DNA from: Rubrivivax albus
GTDB lineage: Bacteria; Pseudomonadota; Gammaproteobacteria; Burkholderiales; Burkholderiaceae_C
Reading direction: 5' to 3'
NCBI RefSeq assembly: GCF_004016515.1
Contig: NZ_SACT01000002.1
Location: 682,001 to 746,000, forward strand
DNA: 64,000 nt
Part shown: positions 53,365 to 61,816 of the stretch, in pieces
Layout of the letters: every line of letters starts with the position of its first letter
Numbering within the stretch: position 1 is the stretch's first letter
Program-made: the position numbers and the translations under genes
Notes under the pieces: model-generated
Database searches by the model: none
Seen by the model: the letters and a program-made list of their open reading frames with translations, nothing else
Told to the model about the DNA's origin: nothing

Positions 53365-55335
53365 ATGACCCGATTCAGCAAGAGCACCCTGGCCGCGGCG
53401 GCGGCGATGGCCCTGGCCGCCTGCGGTGGCGGCGGCGGTGGAGGTGATGGCGGCGGTGGCACCAGCAACACGCCTCCGGTGGCCGACGCCGGCGCCGACG
53501 TGCTGGCCTCGCGCACCACGTCCGTCACCCTGGATGGCCGCGCCAGCAGCGACGCCGATGGCAACACCCTGACCTACCGCTGGCGCCAGACGGCTGGCGC
53601 GGACGTGACCGGCGGCTCCGGCGTGCTGGAAGGCGCCACGCCCAGCTTCACAGCGCCCACCGACGTGCAGACGCTGGAGTTCGAGCTGGTGGTCAACGAC
53701 GGCACGGCCAGCAGCCCCGGCGACCGCCTGACGGTGCACGTGCTCGAGGATGCGGCCAATGCCCTCTTCGTCGACGCGACGGCCGGCAGCGACAGCAGCG
53801 GCAGCGGCTCGATGGACGCGCCGTACGCCACGATCCGCCATGCGCTGGCCCAGGTGGGCAGCACGCAGGGTGACCTCTATCTGCGCAGCGGCAGCGGCCA
53901 GACCTATGACGAGTCGGGCAGCACGCTGGCCATGCCCTCGGGCACCAGCCTGTACGGTGGCTACGGCAACGGGTGGGTGCGAGACGCCGAAGCCCGCAAG
54001 GCCGAAGTGCGCACCAACTCGTCGGGTGTGCAATACAGCGCCGTCAACCACGACACCTGGGTCAGCGGCCTGATGGTCCTTGCCGCCGGCTCGGCCAGCG
54101 CCAGCGACAGCGTGACCGGCATCGCCGCCACCGGCAACGGCTCGGCGCGCATGACGGTCGCCTTCAATGATGTGGTGGCTGGCGACGTGGGCCCAGGCAC
54201 GGCCGACAGCCCGGCCAGCAGCTACGGGGTCTACGTGTTCCGCATGGCCCATGCGGCGGTGCACGACAACAGCATCACGGCCGGTGCCGGCGGCCACGGC
54301 GCCGCCGGTACCAGCGGAAGCCGCGGCGCCGATGGCGCCAACGGCAGCAACGGCAACCGTGACGGCGGCCGGCGTGCCCCGGGTGGCAGCGGCGGGCCCG
54401 GGGGCAACGGTGGCAGCGGCGGTGAGCGCGGTGGCGGCGTCAACGGCGACGGCGGCGCAGGTGCTGCAGGCGGCAATGGTTCGGCACCGCTGGGTGGCAC
54501 CGTTTCCGGCGGCACCGCTGGCAGCGCCGGCAGCGGCAACGACGCCGACGGTGGCGGCGCCGGCGGATTCGGCAGCACCGGTGGCCCGGGGGTGCCTGGC
54601 GCGGCCGGTGGCGGCGCCGGCAGCGACAGTGCCAGTTTCGTGGCGGATCGCGGCAGGTCCGGCGGCACCGGTGGCGCCGGCAGCGGCGGCGGCGGCGGCG
54701 GCGGCGGCGAGGCCAACAACGTCGGCGTGGTCGGCGGTGGCGGTGGTGGTGGCGGCGAAGGCGGCGCAGGCGGCAGCGGCGGCACTGGCGGCTGGGGCGG
54801 CGGCGCGTCGATCGGGGTCTGGCTGTACGCGGTGGCGCAGTCCGAGGTGATGGCCAACACCATCGCGGCCGGTACCGGTGGGGCCGGTGGCACCGGTGGC
54901 GCCGGCGGCAGCGGGGGCTCGGGCGGGGACGGTGGCAGCGGAGCCGCGGGCGACGACCTGGGCGTGCTGGGCAGCGGTGGCGGTGGTGGTTCCGGCCGCG
55001 ACGGCGGCTCGGGCGGCAGCGGTGGCCGTGGCGGCGCCGGCGGCGGCGGGCCCTCGTTCGCCGTCGTGTTCGGCCCCGACGTCGCAGCCAGCGTGGCCGG
55101 CAATGTGCTGACCAGCGGCAACGGCGGCAGCGGCGGTGCCGGCAGCACCGGCGGCAACGGCGGCGAAGGCGGCTACAGCTTCACGCTGTACGACATCGAC
55201 CCGTTCGACGGCGTGCTGCCGACCCTGGGCGACGGCAACACCTTCACGATCGGCAATCCCGGCGGCGGCGGCTCGACCAGCGGCACCAACGGCAGCAACG
55301 GGCAGCCGGGGCGCAGCGGGCAGCGCAACTGGTGA
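53365..55335 (+). CDS. Glycine-rich (PGRS-like) surface lipoprotein with PKD/Ig-like domain
   Basis: A 656-residue exported lipoprotein. The lipobox LAAC puts the acylated Cys near residue 20. A Gly/Ser linker, an Ig/PKD-like domain (PVADAGADVLASRTTSVTLDG to VHVLEDAAN) and a beta-helix-like region with ATIRHALAQ and GTSLYGGYGNGW follow. The last half (about residues 305-610) is Gly-Gly-X-rich repeats like PE-PGRS proteins of mycobacteria, broken by two beta-strand segments (SIGVWLYAVAQSEV and FAVVFGPDVAASV). ATG 53365 has AGGAG upstream. A strong terminator follows. Function unknown; the repeats may form a polyglycine-II or beta-helix stalk. Confidence 0.9.
   Translation: MTRFSKSTLAAAAAMALAACGGGGGGGDGGGGTSNTPPVADAGADVLASRTTSVTLDGRASSDADGNTLTYRWRQTAGADVTGGSGVLEGATPSFTAPTDVQTLEFELVVNDGTASSPGDRLTVHVLEDAANALFVDATAGSDSSGSGSMDAPYATIRHALAQVGSTQGDLYLRSGSGQTYDESGSTLAMPSGTSLYGGYGNGWVRDAEARKAEVRTNSSGVQYSAVNHDTWVSGLMVLAAGSASASDSVTGIAATGNGSARMTVAFNDVVAGDVGPGTADSPASSYGVYVFRMAHAAVHDNSITAGAGGHGAAGTSGSRGADGANGSNGNRDGGRRAPGGSGGPGGNGGSGGERGGGVNGDGGAGAAGGNGSAPLGGTVSGGTAGSAGSGNDADGGGAGGFGSTGGPGVPGAAGGGAGSDSASFVADRGRSGGTGGAGSGGGGGGGGEANNVGVVGGGGGGGGEGGAGGSGGTGGWGGGASIGVWLYAVAQSEVMANTIAAGTGGAGGTGGAGGSGGSGGDGGSGAAGDDLGVLGSGGGGGSGRDGGSGGSGGRGGAGGGGPSFAVVFGPDVAASVAGNVLTSGNGGSGGAGSTGGNGGEGGYSFTLYDIDPFDGVLPTLGDGNTFTIGNPGGGGSTSGTNGSNGQPGRSGQRNW
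54280..55180 (+). repeat. Low-complexity Gly-rich coding repeats
   Basis: About 900 bp of GGC/GGT/GGT-type codons inside the lipoprotein gene code for GG(S/A/T/N)GG-style runs, including an eight-Gly stretch. It is imperfect rather than a fixed-length tandem repeat, and it produces a false proline-rich frame on the other strand (54231-55157). Confidence 0.9.
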
Positions 55336-55364
55336 GGCCTTTCGGCCCGGTGACGGGCCGGCGC

Positions 55365-55394
55365 AAGGGGCGGCCACGTCGTGGCCGCCCTTTT
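55365..55394. terminator. Bidirectional intrinsic terminator
   Basis: GGGCGGCCAC-GTC-GTGGCCGCCC (55368-55390) is a perfect 10-bp stem followed by TTTT, 30 bp after the lipoprotein stop. An AA pair lies on the other side, so it may also serve the convergent kinase gene. Confidence 0.9.
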
Positions 55395-55444
55395 CCGTGT
55401 CGGTGCGGCACCCGATGCGCACCGCCTCGCACCAGGTCCGAAGC

Positions 55445-58108
55445 TCAGCGTGGGCCTGCAGGCCACATCGCAGCCGCCAGATCCGCGACGGCCGGTGCGC
55501 CCGGTCCCAGGCGGGCCAGCAACGCGTCGTGCACCGCACGCGCCCGGTCCAGCGCCTGTACCGACGGCTCGGCCACGAACGGTGGCAGGTCCCGCAGGGC
55601 GGCCAATGCACGGGCCTCGTCGCGCCGGCCCTGCAGCGCCATGGCCAGGGCCAGATGCCATTCCAAGGCCACCTGGTTGCGCTGCGTCGGCGCGCGCTGG
55701 TCGCGCCAGGGCTGCAGGCGCGCCTCGGCCTCCGCTGGCTGGCCGCGCGCCAGCGCCAGCCGGGCCTGGGCGACGGCGGTGGTCAGGTGGTCTGGCGAGT
55801 CGGGGGTGACAGCCGTGCGGCGCACCGACTCGGCCTCTCGGACGGCGGCCTCGGCCTCGTCGAGCCGGCCCAGACCCATCAGTGCGCTGGCGCGCTGCAG
55901 CCACTGGGAGGCCTCGTAACGGTGGCGCGGGCCGAGATGGCGCACCGAGGCCTCGCGGGCAAGGTCGGCCTGCCGCAGGGCATCGTCGAACTGACCGCGC
56001 GCGAGCGCGATCGACGCCAGCCGGTTGTGCAGGCCGACCACGCTGCCGCCGCCGTCGCCACCGTAGAGCTCGACCACCAGCGGCAGCAGCCCGCGCGAAA
56101 GCTGTTCGGACTCCTCGATCTGGCCCAGGTCGTCGAGCAGCGCCGCCATGGTTTCCTGCAGGTCCACCACCTGCGGCAGCCGGGTGCCCAGGCGGCGGTA
56201 CATCGCCAGGGCCTCGCGGTAGCCGGCCAGGGCGACCTCCAGGTCGCCCGCCCGATAGCGGTTGTAGGCCCGGTACTGCAGGTAGTACGCGAGTTCGAAG
56301 TGGTCGCCCGGCACGGCGGACCGCAGTTCGCGAACCGCCCGCTCCAGCAGGTCGCGCGCCTCGTCCAGCCGGCGCAGCGAATTCAGCGCGGCGCCGACAT
56401 CGCCGACGGCGACGGCGCGCTGCACCGGCGTGCCCACCACCCGCCATTCGGCTTCGGCGCGGCGGGCCCAGTCCAGCGACTCGTCCAATCGGCCCAGGCC
56501 GTGGGTGACATTGCCCAGTGACGTGTACACCCGGGCCACGTCCTCGTTGGGTTCCGGGTGCAGCCGACGCAGCATGTCCAGCGCAGCCTGCTGCTGCGCC
56601 AGCGCCGCGTCGTAGTCGTACCAGCTGTAGTAGGCGCGCCCGAGCACGTGGCGCAGGCGCGCGGCGACCTCGGGTTCGTTGGCCAGCTCGCTCTCGATGC
56701 GCCGGCGTGAACGCTCGAGCATGTCGCGCACCGAGACCTCGGCCGAGCCGCCCTGCTCGGCGGTGGTGCTCTCCAGCAGCGACGACACCACCTCGGCGGT
56801 GCGCCGCGTGCTGGTCTCGGCGGCCAGCGCCCGGTCACGTTCGCGCGCCAGCTGCCAGGTGAAGGCACCGGCGCCACCGACGGCCAGCACGACCGCCAAT
56901 GCGCTGACCGGCACCGCCACCGGATGCCGGCGGAGGAACTTGGCGCCGCGGTACCCCAGCGTGTCGGGCCGGGCGCGCACCGGCAGATGGGCCAGGCTGC
57001 GCTCGATGTCGTCGGCCAGGGCGGCCACCGTGGCGTAGCGGCGCTCGGGTTCCTTGCGCAGCGCCATCAGCACGATGTTGTCGAGGTCGCCGCTGAGCTC
57101 CTGCGCCAGCCGCTGCGGCGTCAGACGCTCGCCGCGGGCGCGCGCGGCCGACAGCCGCCGGCTGCTGTGGCCCTCGGTCACCGCCGCACTGGGCCGCGGC
57201 GGCAGCGTCTCGACGATCTGCCGCGCCAGCGCCGCCGGCGGCGTGCCCGGGCCGCCGTAGGGTGCGCGGCCGGTGAGCAGGTCGTACAGCAGCACGCCCA
57301 GCGCATAGACGTCGGTGGCCGTGGTCACCGCACCGCCGGTGATCTGCTCCGGGCTGGCGTGGCTGGGCGTGAGCACCCGCTCGCCGGTGCGCGTGACGCC
57401 GGGCGCGCCGTCCACCAGCTTGGCGATGCCGAAGTCCAGCAGCCGGGGCCGGCCCTCGGTGTCGACGAGGATGTTGGCCGGCTTCAGGTCGCGGTGCACC
57501 ACCAGGTTGCGGTGCGCGTGGTCCACCGCGCGGCAGACATGCACGAACAGTCTCAGCCGTGCGGCCGTGCCCAGGCAGCGGTGCTCGCACCAGGCGTCGA
57601 TGGGTTCGCCGTCGACGTACTCCATCACCAGGTAGGGCACGCCGTCGTCGGTGCGCCCGCCGTCGAGCAGGCGGGCGATGGCCGGGTGTTCCAGCCGCGC
57701 GAGGATGCGCCGCTCGACCTCCAGCCGCGCCTTCGCGTCGTTGGACGCGAAGGCCGGGTTCAGCAGCTTGATGGCGACCTGCTGCGCGTACTGGCCATCG
57801 TCGCGCTCGCCGCGGTAGACGGCGCCCATGCCGCCGTCGGCCAGGTGGGCCACCACGCGCCAGGGGCCCAGCCGCTCGCCGATGCGCGACGCCTGCCGCG
57901 AGCCCACCAGCCGCGCCGCGGCCTGGCCAATGGCGCCGCGCACGGTGGCGTCGTCGGCCGCGTCCTGGGCCAGCAGGCGGCGCAGCGCATTGGCCAACTC
58001 GGGGTCTTCGGCCCCCAGTTCAGCCACCATGCCGTGGCGTGCCTCTGCCGGCAGCGCCAGGGCATCCTGGAACAACTGCTGCAGACGCTGCCAGCGTGGG
58101 CCGTCCAT
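55445..58108 (-). CDS. Transmembrane Ser/Thr protein kinase with TPR extracytoplasmic part
   Basis: An 887-residue receptor-like kinase. An N-terminal helical segment (1-60) precedes the kinase domain (about 80-345): ADGGMGAVY glycine loop, Lys114, HRDLKPANIL (205-214), DFG (225-227) and SPEQ. A single helix at about 393-413 (ALAVVLAVGGAGAF) leads to some 470 residues of TPR-like helices. ATG 58108 has AAGGAG upstream. It is divergent from an ECF sigma factor with a 70-bp gap. In Vibrio and Xanthomonas such a kinase phosphorylates and activates the neighbouring ECF43 sigma factor, so this is the likely job here. Confidence 0.94.
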   Translation of the reverse strand: MDGPRWQRLQQLFQDALALPAEARHGMVAELGAEDPELANALRRLLAQDAADDATVRGAIGQAAARLVGSRQASRIGERLGPWRVVAHLADGGMGAVYRGERDDGQYAQQVAIKLLNPAFASNDAKARLEVERRILARLEHPAIARLLDGGRTDDGVPYLVMEYVDGEPIDAWCEHRCLGTAARLRLFVHVCRAVDHAHRNLVVHRDLKPANILVDTEGRPRLLDFGIAKLVDGAPGVTRTGERVLTPSHASPEQITGGAVTTATDVYALGVLLYDLLTGRAPYGGPGTPPAALARQIVETLPPRPSAAVTEGHSSRRLSAARARGERLTPQRLAQELSGDLDNIVLMALRKEPERRYATVAALADDIERSLAHLPVRARPDTLGYRGAKFLRRHPVAVPVSALAVVLAVGGAGAFTWQLARERDRALAAETSTRRTAEVVSSLLESTTAEQGGSAEVSVRDMLERSRRRIESELANEPEVAARLRHVLGRAYYSWYDYDAALAQQQAALDMLRRLHPEPNEDVARVYTSLGNVTHGLGRLDESLDWARRAEAEWRVVGTPVQRAVAVGDVGAALNSLRRLDEARDLLERAVRELRSAVPGDHFELAYYLQYRAYNRYRAGDLEVALAGYREALAMYRRLGTRLPQVVDLQETMAALLDDLGQIEESEQLSRGLLPLVVELYGGDGGGSVVGLHNRLASIALARGQFDDALRQADLAREASVRHLGPRHRYEASQWLQRASALMGLGRLDEAEAAVREAESVRRTAVTPDSPDHLTTAVAQARLALARGQPAEAEARLQPWRDQRAPTQRNQVALEWHLALAMALQGRRDEARALAALRDLPPFVAEPSVQALDRARAVHDALLARLGPGAPAVADLAAAMWPAGPR

Positions 58109-58178
58109 GGCCTGCTCTCCTTGACGTGGCCGCCTGACCTTACCATCGCACCATGGCGCGCCTTGAGTCCCTACAGCC

Positions 58179-58724
58179 ATGAGCGACGTCACGCAACTGC
58201 TGGCCGCATGGCGCAGCGGCGATGCCCAGGCGCTGGAACAGCTGACGCCACTGGTCTACCGCGAGCTGCACCGCCTGGCGCGTGGCGCCATGCGCGGCGA
58301 GCGGCCGGACCACACGTTGCAGACCACGGCGCTGGTGCACGAGGCGTTCATCGCGCTGGCCGACGCCAAGGTGGACTGGGCCGACCGCGCGCACTTCTAC
58401 GCCATCGCCACGCGCCAGATGCGGCGCATCCTCGTCAACCATGGCGAGGCGCACCGCGCCGCCAAGCGTGGCGGCGGCATGGTCCACGCGCAGCTCGACG
58501 AAGCGCTGGACGTGGTGGGCACGCCCAGCGCCGAGATCAGCGACCTCGACGACGCGCTGCAGCGGCTGGAGGCCTTCGACGCGCGCAAGGCGCAGATCCT
58601 GGAACTGCACTACTTCGGCGGCCTGACCTACGACGAGATGGCCGCCGTGATGCAACTGTCGCCCTCCACCATCGACACCGAGCTGCGCTTCGCCAAGGCC
58701 TGGCTGCGCGATCAGCTGGCCTGA
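58179..58724 (+). CDS. ECF sigma factor (ECF43-like, Ser/Thr-kinase-linked)
   Basis: A 181-residue sigma factor with region 2 (LVYRELHRLARGAMRGERPDHTLQTTALVHEAFIAL; ADRAHFYAIATRQMRRILVNH) and region 4 (DARKAQILELHYFGGLTYDEMAAVMQLSPSTIDTELRFAKAWL). The TLQTTALVHEA and RAHFYA words are typical of the group regulated by protein kinases rather than anti-sigma factors. No anti-sigma gene is nearby. It is divergent from the TPR kinase and overlaps the end of the PEP-CTERM gene by 13 bp. Targets are not known. Confidence 0.94.
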   Translation: MSDVTQLLAAWRSGDAQALEQLTPLVYRELHRLARGAMRGERPDHTLQTTALVHEAFIALADAKVDWADRAHFYAIATRQMRRILVNHGEAHRAAKRGGGMVHAQLDEALDVVGTPSAEISDLDDALQRLEAFDARKAQILELHYFGGLTYDEMAAVMQLSPSTIDTELRFAKAWLRDQLA

Positions 58725-59848
58725 TCGACGCGCCCGCCGTCGGCCATCAGCAGCCGCCGCCGGCGCATCAGCAGCGCGCCGCTGCCGGCCAGCATCAGCA
58801 GCAGGGACGCCGGCTCCGGCACGGGGGCCGCGAGCACCTCCACGCTGAAGGCGGTGCCGGTGTCCAGCGGCCCGAAGGCGAGCTGGATCTCCGGGCTGCG
58901 GAAGAGGTTGACGCCGGCGAGGTTGGCACGCAGGCGGTCGTCGGTGCAGGCGAAGTTGTCGTCGTCGGTGCCGAGGTCGCCGCAGTACACGCCCACGCCG
59001 TATTCCACGTAGGCCAGCATGTCCATCGCGAACTGGGTCGTGAAGCGGTTGGCCAGGCTGAGGTCCAGGTAGCTGAAGTCCCAGGTGCCGGCGCTGGCGA
59101 GGTCGAAGCTCAGCCACTGCTCGGCCGAACTGTCCAGCGTCAACGCCTGCAGCACGGTGTCGCCGCTGTCGCGGTGGCGCGCCTGCACCAGGCCACTGAG
59201 GCCGTCGAGCTTGAACTGCGCGTTCTGCCGCACGTCCAGGTCCACACCGGCGCCGCCGGCCAGGCCGATGCCGAAGGTGGGCAGGCCCACGCCGATGCTC
59301 GCCGGCGTGAAGGCATCCGAGCCGGTCACGGACTGCGGCAGCGCCGCGGTGAAGCTGCGGTCGATGTCGAGCCGGTAGTCCACGTCCATCAGCGCCGGGT
59401 TCCAGCCGATGGGTACGCCGAGGTTCAGGTTCAGGTGCGCCGAGACCCGAGCGTGCGCGCCGAGGTCGGTGCTGAACTGGCTGGCCGAGGGGTTGCCGAA
59501 GAAGTCGAAGCCCACCTGCACGGCGTTGCGCTGGTCCCAGGCCACGGTGTCCGCGAAATCGGCGCCCAGTTGCGCACCGACCTGCGAGCGCACGGTGCCG
59601 CTGCTGGCGCTCAGGCTGTAGGAGATGCCCAGCGAATGGTTGCCGACGGCGTAGCCGCTGGCGCCGAAGCCGGCCGACCCGCCCGAGCCCCAGATGCTCT
59701 GGGTGCCACTGTTGAACAGCAACGACTGCTGGGCCGTGGCCGCGGTCGCGGGTGTCGCGGCGGCCAGGCACAGTGCGGCGGCGGCGGCCAGATGGCGAAG
59801 GCGCAGCGGGCGTGACGGGGTGGGCGGGGTCAGGTCAGGGGCGGTCAT
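58712..59848 (-). CDS. PEP-CTERM sorting-domain protein
   Basis: A 378-residue exported protein with a signal peptide (about residues 14-37, ending ATAATA) and a C-terminal PEP-CTERM signal: PVPEPASLLLMLAGSGALLMRRRR. Such proteins are cut and sorted by exosortase, usually together with exopolysaccharide. The middle is beta-rich and Gly/Ser/Ala-rich with no known fold. ATG 59848 has GGAGGAA upstream. No exosortase or polysaccharide genes are in the window. It lies between the sigma factor gene and metW. Confidence 0.92.
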   Translation of the reverse strand: MTAPDLTPPTPSRPLRLRHLAAAAALCLAAATPATAATAQQSLLFNSGTQSIWGSGGSAGFGASGYAVGNHSLGISYSLSASSGTVRSQVGAQLGADFADTVAWDQRNAVQVGFDFFGNPSASQFSTDLGAHARVSAHLNLNLGVPIGWNPALMDVDYRLDIDRSFTAALPQSVTGSDAFTPASIGVGLPTFGIGLAGGAGVDLDVRQNAQFKLDGLSGLVQARHRDSGDTVLQALTLDSSAEQWLSFDLASAGTWDFSYLDLSLANRFTTQFAMDMLAYVEYGVGVYCGDLGTDDDNFACTDDRLRANLAGVNLFRSPEIQLAFGPLDTGTAFSVEVLAAPVPEPASLLLMLAGSGALLMRRRRLLMADGGRVDQAS

Positions 59849-59931
59849 GGTCTTCCTCCGAGGGGCCTCCACGCGGGCCCGTACCGGAGAAAGCAGCAAA
59901 CCGCCGGAGATTCCCCGGCGCAGCGATCGCG

Positions 59932-60516
59932 TCAGCCGCGCTCGAAGTGGAACACCGCGGTGCTGGCGCGCCAGTTCGGCCAGCGGTCGATGCGCCGGCC
60001 CTCGTGCAGACCAAAGGCGTCCAGCACGCGCAGGCCGCACTGGCGCGCCAGCAGCTCGAAGTCGGCGAAGGTGCCCACGCGGATGTTGGGCGTGTCGAAC
60101 CACTGGTAGGGCAGTGCCTTGGTCACCGGCATGCGCCCGCGGAGCACGCTCAGCCGGTTGGGCCAGTGCGCGAAATTCGGGAAGCTGACGACGGCCTGGT
60201 GACCCACGCGCGCGGTCTCGCGCAGCAGCTGTTCCGTGTGGCGCAGGTTCTGCAGCGTGTCGAGCTGCAGCACGACGTCGAAGCTGTCGTCGTCGAACAG
60301 GCTCAGGCCGTCCTCGAGGTTGAGCTGCAGCACCTTCACGTCGCGCCGGATGCACTGCGCCACCATCGCGTCGTCGATCTCGATGCCGATGCCGCGGCAG
60401 CCGCGCTCGTCGCGCAGCTGGGCCAGGAAGGCGCCGCTGCCGCAGCCCAGGTCGAGCACGCGGCTGCCGCGCGGCACGAGTTCGGCGATGTGGGCGAGGC
60501 CGCTGCGGGCGTCCAT
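59932..60516 (-). CDS. metW: Methionine biosynthesis protein MetW
   Basis: A 194-residue class I methyltransferase-fold protein that works with MetX. The SAM motif is VLDLGCGSGAFLAQL near residue 20, followed by GIEIDD, LQLDTLQNLRH and FPNFAHWPNR. Start ATG 60516 overlaps the metX stop by one base (TGATG), so it is coupled; a GTG at 60525 is an alternative. Its exact role is unsettled, but in Betaproteobacteria it forms a unit with metX. Confidence 0.96.
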   Translation of the reverse strand: MDARSGLAHIAELVPRGSRVLDLGCGSGAFLAQLRDERGCRGIGIEIDDAMVAQCIRRDVKVLQLNLEDGLSLFDDDSFDVVLQLDTLQNLRHTEQLLRETARVGHQAVVSFPNFAHWPNRLSVLRGRMPVTKALPYQWFDTPNIRVGTFADFELLARQCGLRVLDAFGLHEGRRIDRWPNWRASTAVFHFERG

Positions 60517-61640
60517 CAGGCGCACTCCCGCGCGATGTTGTCGAAGTAGGCGCGCATCGCCGCAAAGTAGCGCGGGTCGTCGAGCAGGAAGGCGTCGTGG
60601 CCGTGCGGCGCGTCGATCTCGCAGTAGCTCACGCTGTGGCGGTTGTCCACCAGCGCCTTGACGATCTCGCGCGAGCGCGCCGGCGAAAAGCGCCAGTCGG
60701 TGGTGAAGCTCACGAGCAGGAACCTGGCCTGCGCCGGCACAAAGGCGCGCGCCAGGCTGCCGCCGTGCTCACGCGCCGGGTCGAAGTAGTCCAGCGCACG
60801 CGTGATCAGCAGGTAGGTGTTGGCGTCGAAGTAGCCGGCGAACTTCTCGCCCTGGTGGCGCAGGTAGCTTTCGATCTGGAACTCGATGGCCTGGGTGCTG
60901 TAGGCCAGGGTCTGTTCCCTCAGCTGGCGGCCGAACTTGGCCTCCATCGAGTCGTCCGACAAATAGGTGATGTGGCCGATCATGCGCGCCACGCGCAGGC
61001 CGCGCGCCGGCACCACGCCATGGCGGTAGAAGTGGCCGCCGTGGAAGTCGGGGTCGGTGACGATGGCGCGCCGCGCCACCTCGTTGAAGGCGATGTTCTG
61101 CGCTGACAGGTTGGGCGCGGTAGCCACGGCCACGCAGTGGCGCAGGCGCGCCGGGTGCCGCAGGCTCCAGCTGAGCGCCTGCATGCCGCCCAGGCTGCCG
61201 CCCAGCACCGCGGCCAGCTGATCGATGCCCAGGCGGTCGAGCAGGCGGGCCTGCGCGTCGACCCAGTCCTCCACCGTCATCACCGGGAAGTCCGCACCCC
61301 AGGGCTCGCCCGTGGCCGGGTTGGTGTGCATCGGCCCGGTGGAGCCGAAGCAGGAGCCGGGGTTGTTGACGCCGATGACGAAGAAGCGGTCGGTGTCCAC
61401 CGGCTTGCCGGGGCCCACCAGGTTGTCCCACCAGCCGCGCTGGCCGTCGGCGTCCTCGCCGGCCACGTGGTGGCTGGCGTTGAGCGCGTGGCAAACCAGC
61501 ACGGCGTTGCTGCGCGCGGCGTTGAGCGTGCCGTAGGTCTCGTAGACAAGCGTGTATTCGGCCAGTGCCGCGCCGCTGCGCAGCGGCAGCGGCTCGGCAA
61601 AGTGCATGCGCTGCGGTGTGACGAGTCCGAGGGAGGCCAT
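60516..61640 (-). CDS. metX: Homoserine O-acyltransferase MetX
   Basis: An alpha/beta-hydrolase-fold enzyme of 374 residues that activates homoserine for methionine synthesis. The nucleophile is in [11 protein letters not shown] near residue 150, the Asp in the SFTTDWRF region, and the His in [10 protein letters not shown]. In proteobacteria MetX may use succinyl-CoA instead of acetyl-CoA; the residue choice cannot be settled here. ATG 61640 has no clear ribosome site and follows a hairpin by nine bases. A SAM-II riboswitch lies upstream, and metW is coupled downstream. Confidence 0.96.
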   Translation of the reverse strand: MASLGLVTPQRMHFAEPLPLRSGAALAEYTLVYETYGTLNAARSNAVLVCHALNASHHVAGEDADGQRGWWDNLVGPGKPVDTDRFFVIGVNNPGSCFGSTGPMHTNPATGEPWGADFPVMTVEDWVDAQARLLDRLGIDQLAAVLGGSLGGMQALSWSLRHPARLRHCVAVATAPNLSAQNIAFNEVARRAIVTDPDFHGGHFYRHGVVPARGLRVARMIGHITYLSDDSMEAKFGRQLREQTLAYSTQAIEFQIESYLRHQGEKFAGYFDANTYLLITRALDYFDPAREHGGSLARAFVPAQARFLLVSFTTDWRFSPARSREIVKALVDNRHSVSYCEIDAPHGHDAFLLDDPRYFAAMRAYFDNIARECA

Positions 61641-61649
61641 GAACGAGAA

Positions 61650-61682
61650 ACCCGGTGCCGCCGGCAAAGGCGGACACCGGGT
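61650..61682 (-). terminator. Hairpin between the SAM-II aptamer and metX (putative expression platform)
   Basis: ACCCGGTG-CCGCC-N6-GGCGG-A-CACCGGGT forms a 13-bp stem with a single bulged base, starting seven bases after the aptamer's end. On the metX strand it is followed by TTTCTCGTTC and the start codon, a weak T-tract. It could be an attenuator or could block ribosome loading. Confidence 0.55.
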
Positions 61683-61688
61683 CGGCGT

Positions 61689-61741
61689 CCCCTTTTAGCG
61701 GCATTTGATAAAGCGCCCGCAATCCGGAACAAATCGGCGCA
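61689..61741 (-). ncRNA. SAM-II (SAM-alpha) riboswitch
   Basis: On the metX strand the leader reads GCGCCGATTT, GTTCCGGATTGC, GGGCGC, then ATCAAATGCCGCTAAAAGGGG. This lines up word by word with the SAM-II aptamer: P1 GCGCC/GGCGC pairing, the CCGGATTGC box and the conserved 3' GCTAAAAGG strand that makes the pseudoknot. SAM binding would shut down metXW when methionine is ample. A -10 TATACT lies 6-11 bp before its 5' end, so transcription would start at the aptamer. Confidence 0.9.
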
Positions 61742-61746
61742 TCGCA

Positions 61747-61752
61747 AGTATA
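61747..61752 (-). promoter_or_regulatory. -10 element of the metX promoter
   Basis: TATACT on the reverse strand is a near-consensus -10, placing the transcript start at about 61740, exactly at the riboswitch. No good -35 is visible 17 bp upstream, so an activator may be needed. Confidence 0.55.
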
Positions 61753-61816
61753 GCGACCGCGGTTATCGTCGCGCGCAGCAAGACGGCCGCCTCCGACGGC
61801 CGATGGAGACTGCCCC

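Noticed and set aside
54231-55157. Proline-rich 308-residue minus-strand frame
   Set aside because: It is the complement of the Gly-rich codons of the lipoprotein gene; Pro runs are an artefact.
54280-55180. Possible CRISPR or fixed-length tandem repeat
   Set aside because: The repeats are coding, of varying length, and have no spacers of constant size.
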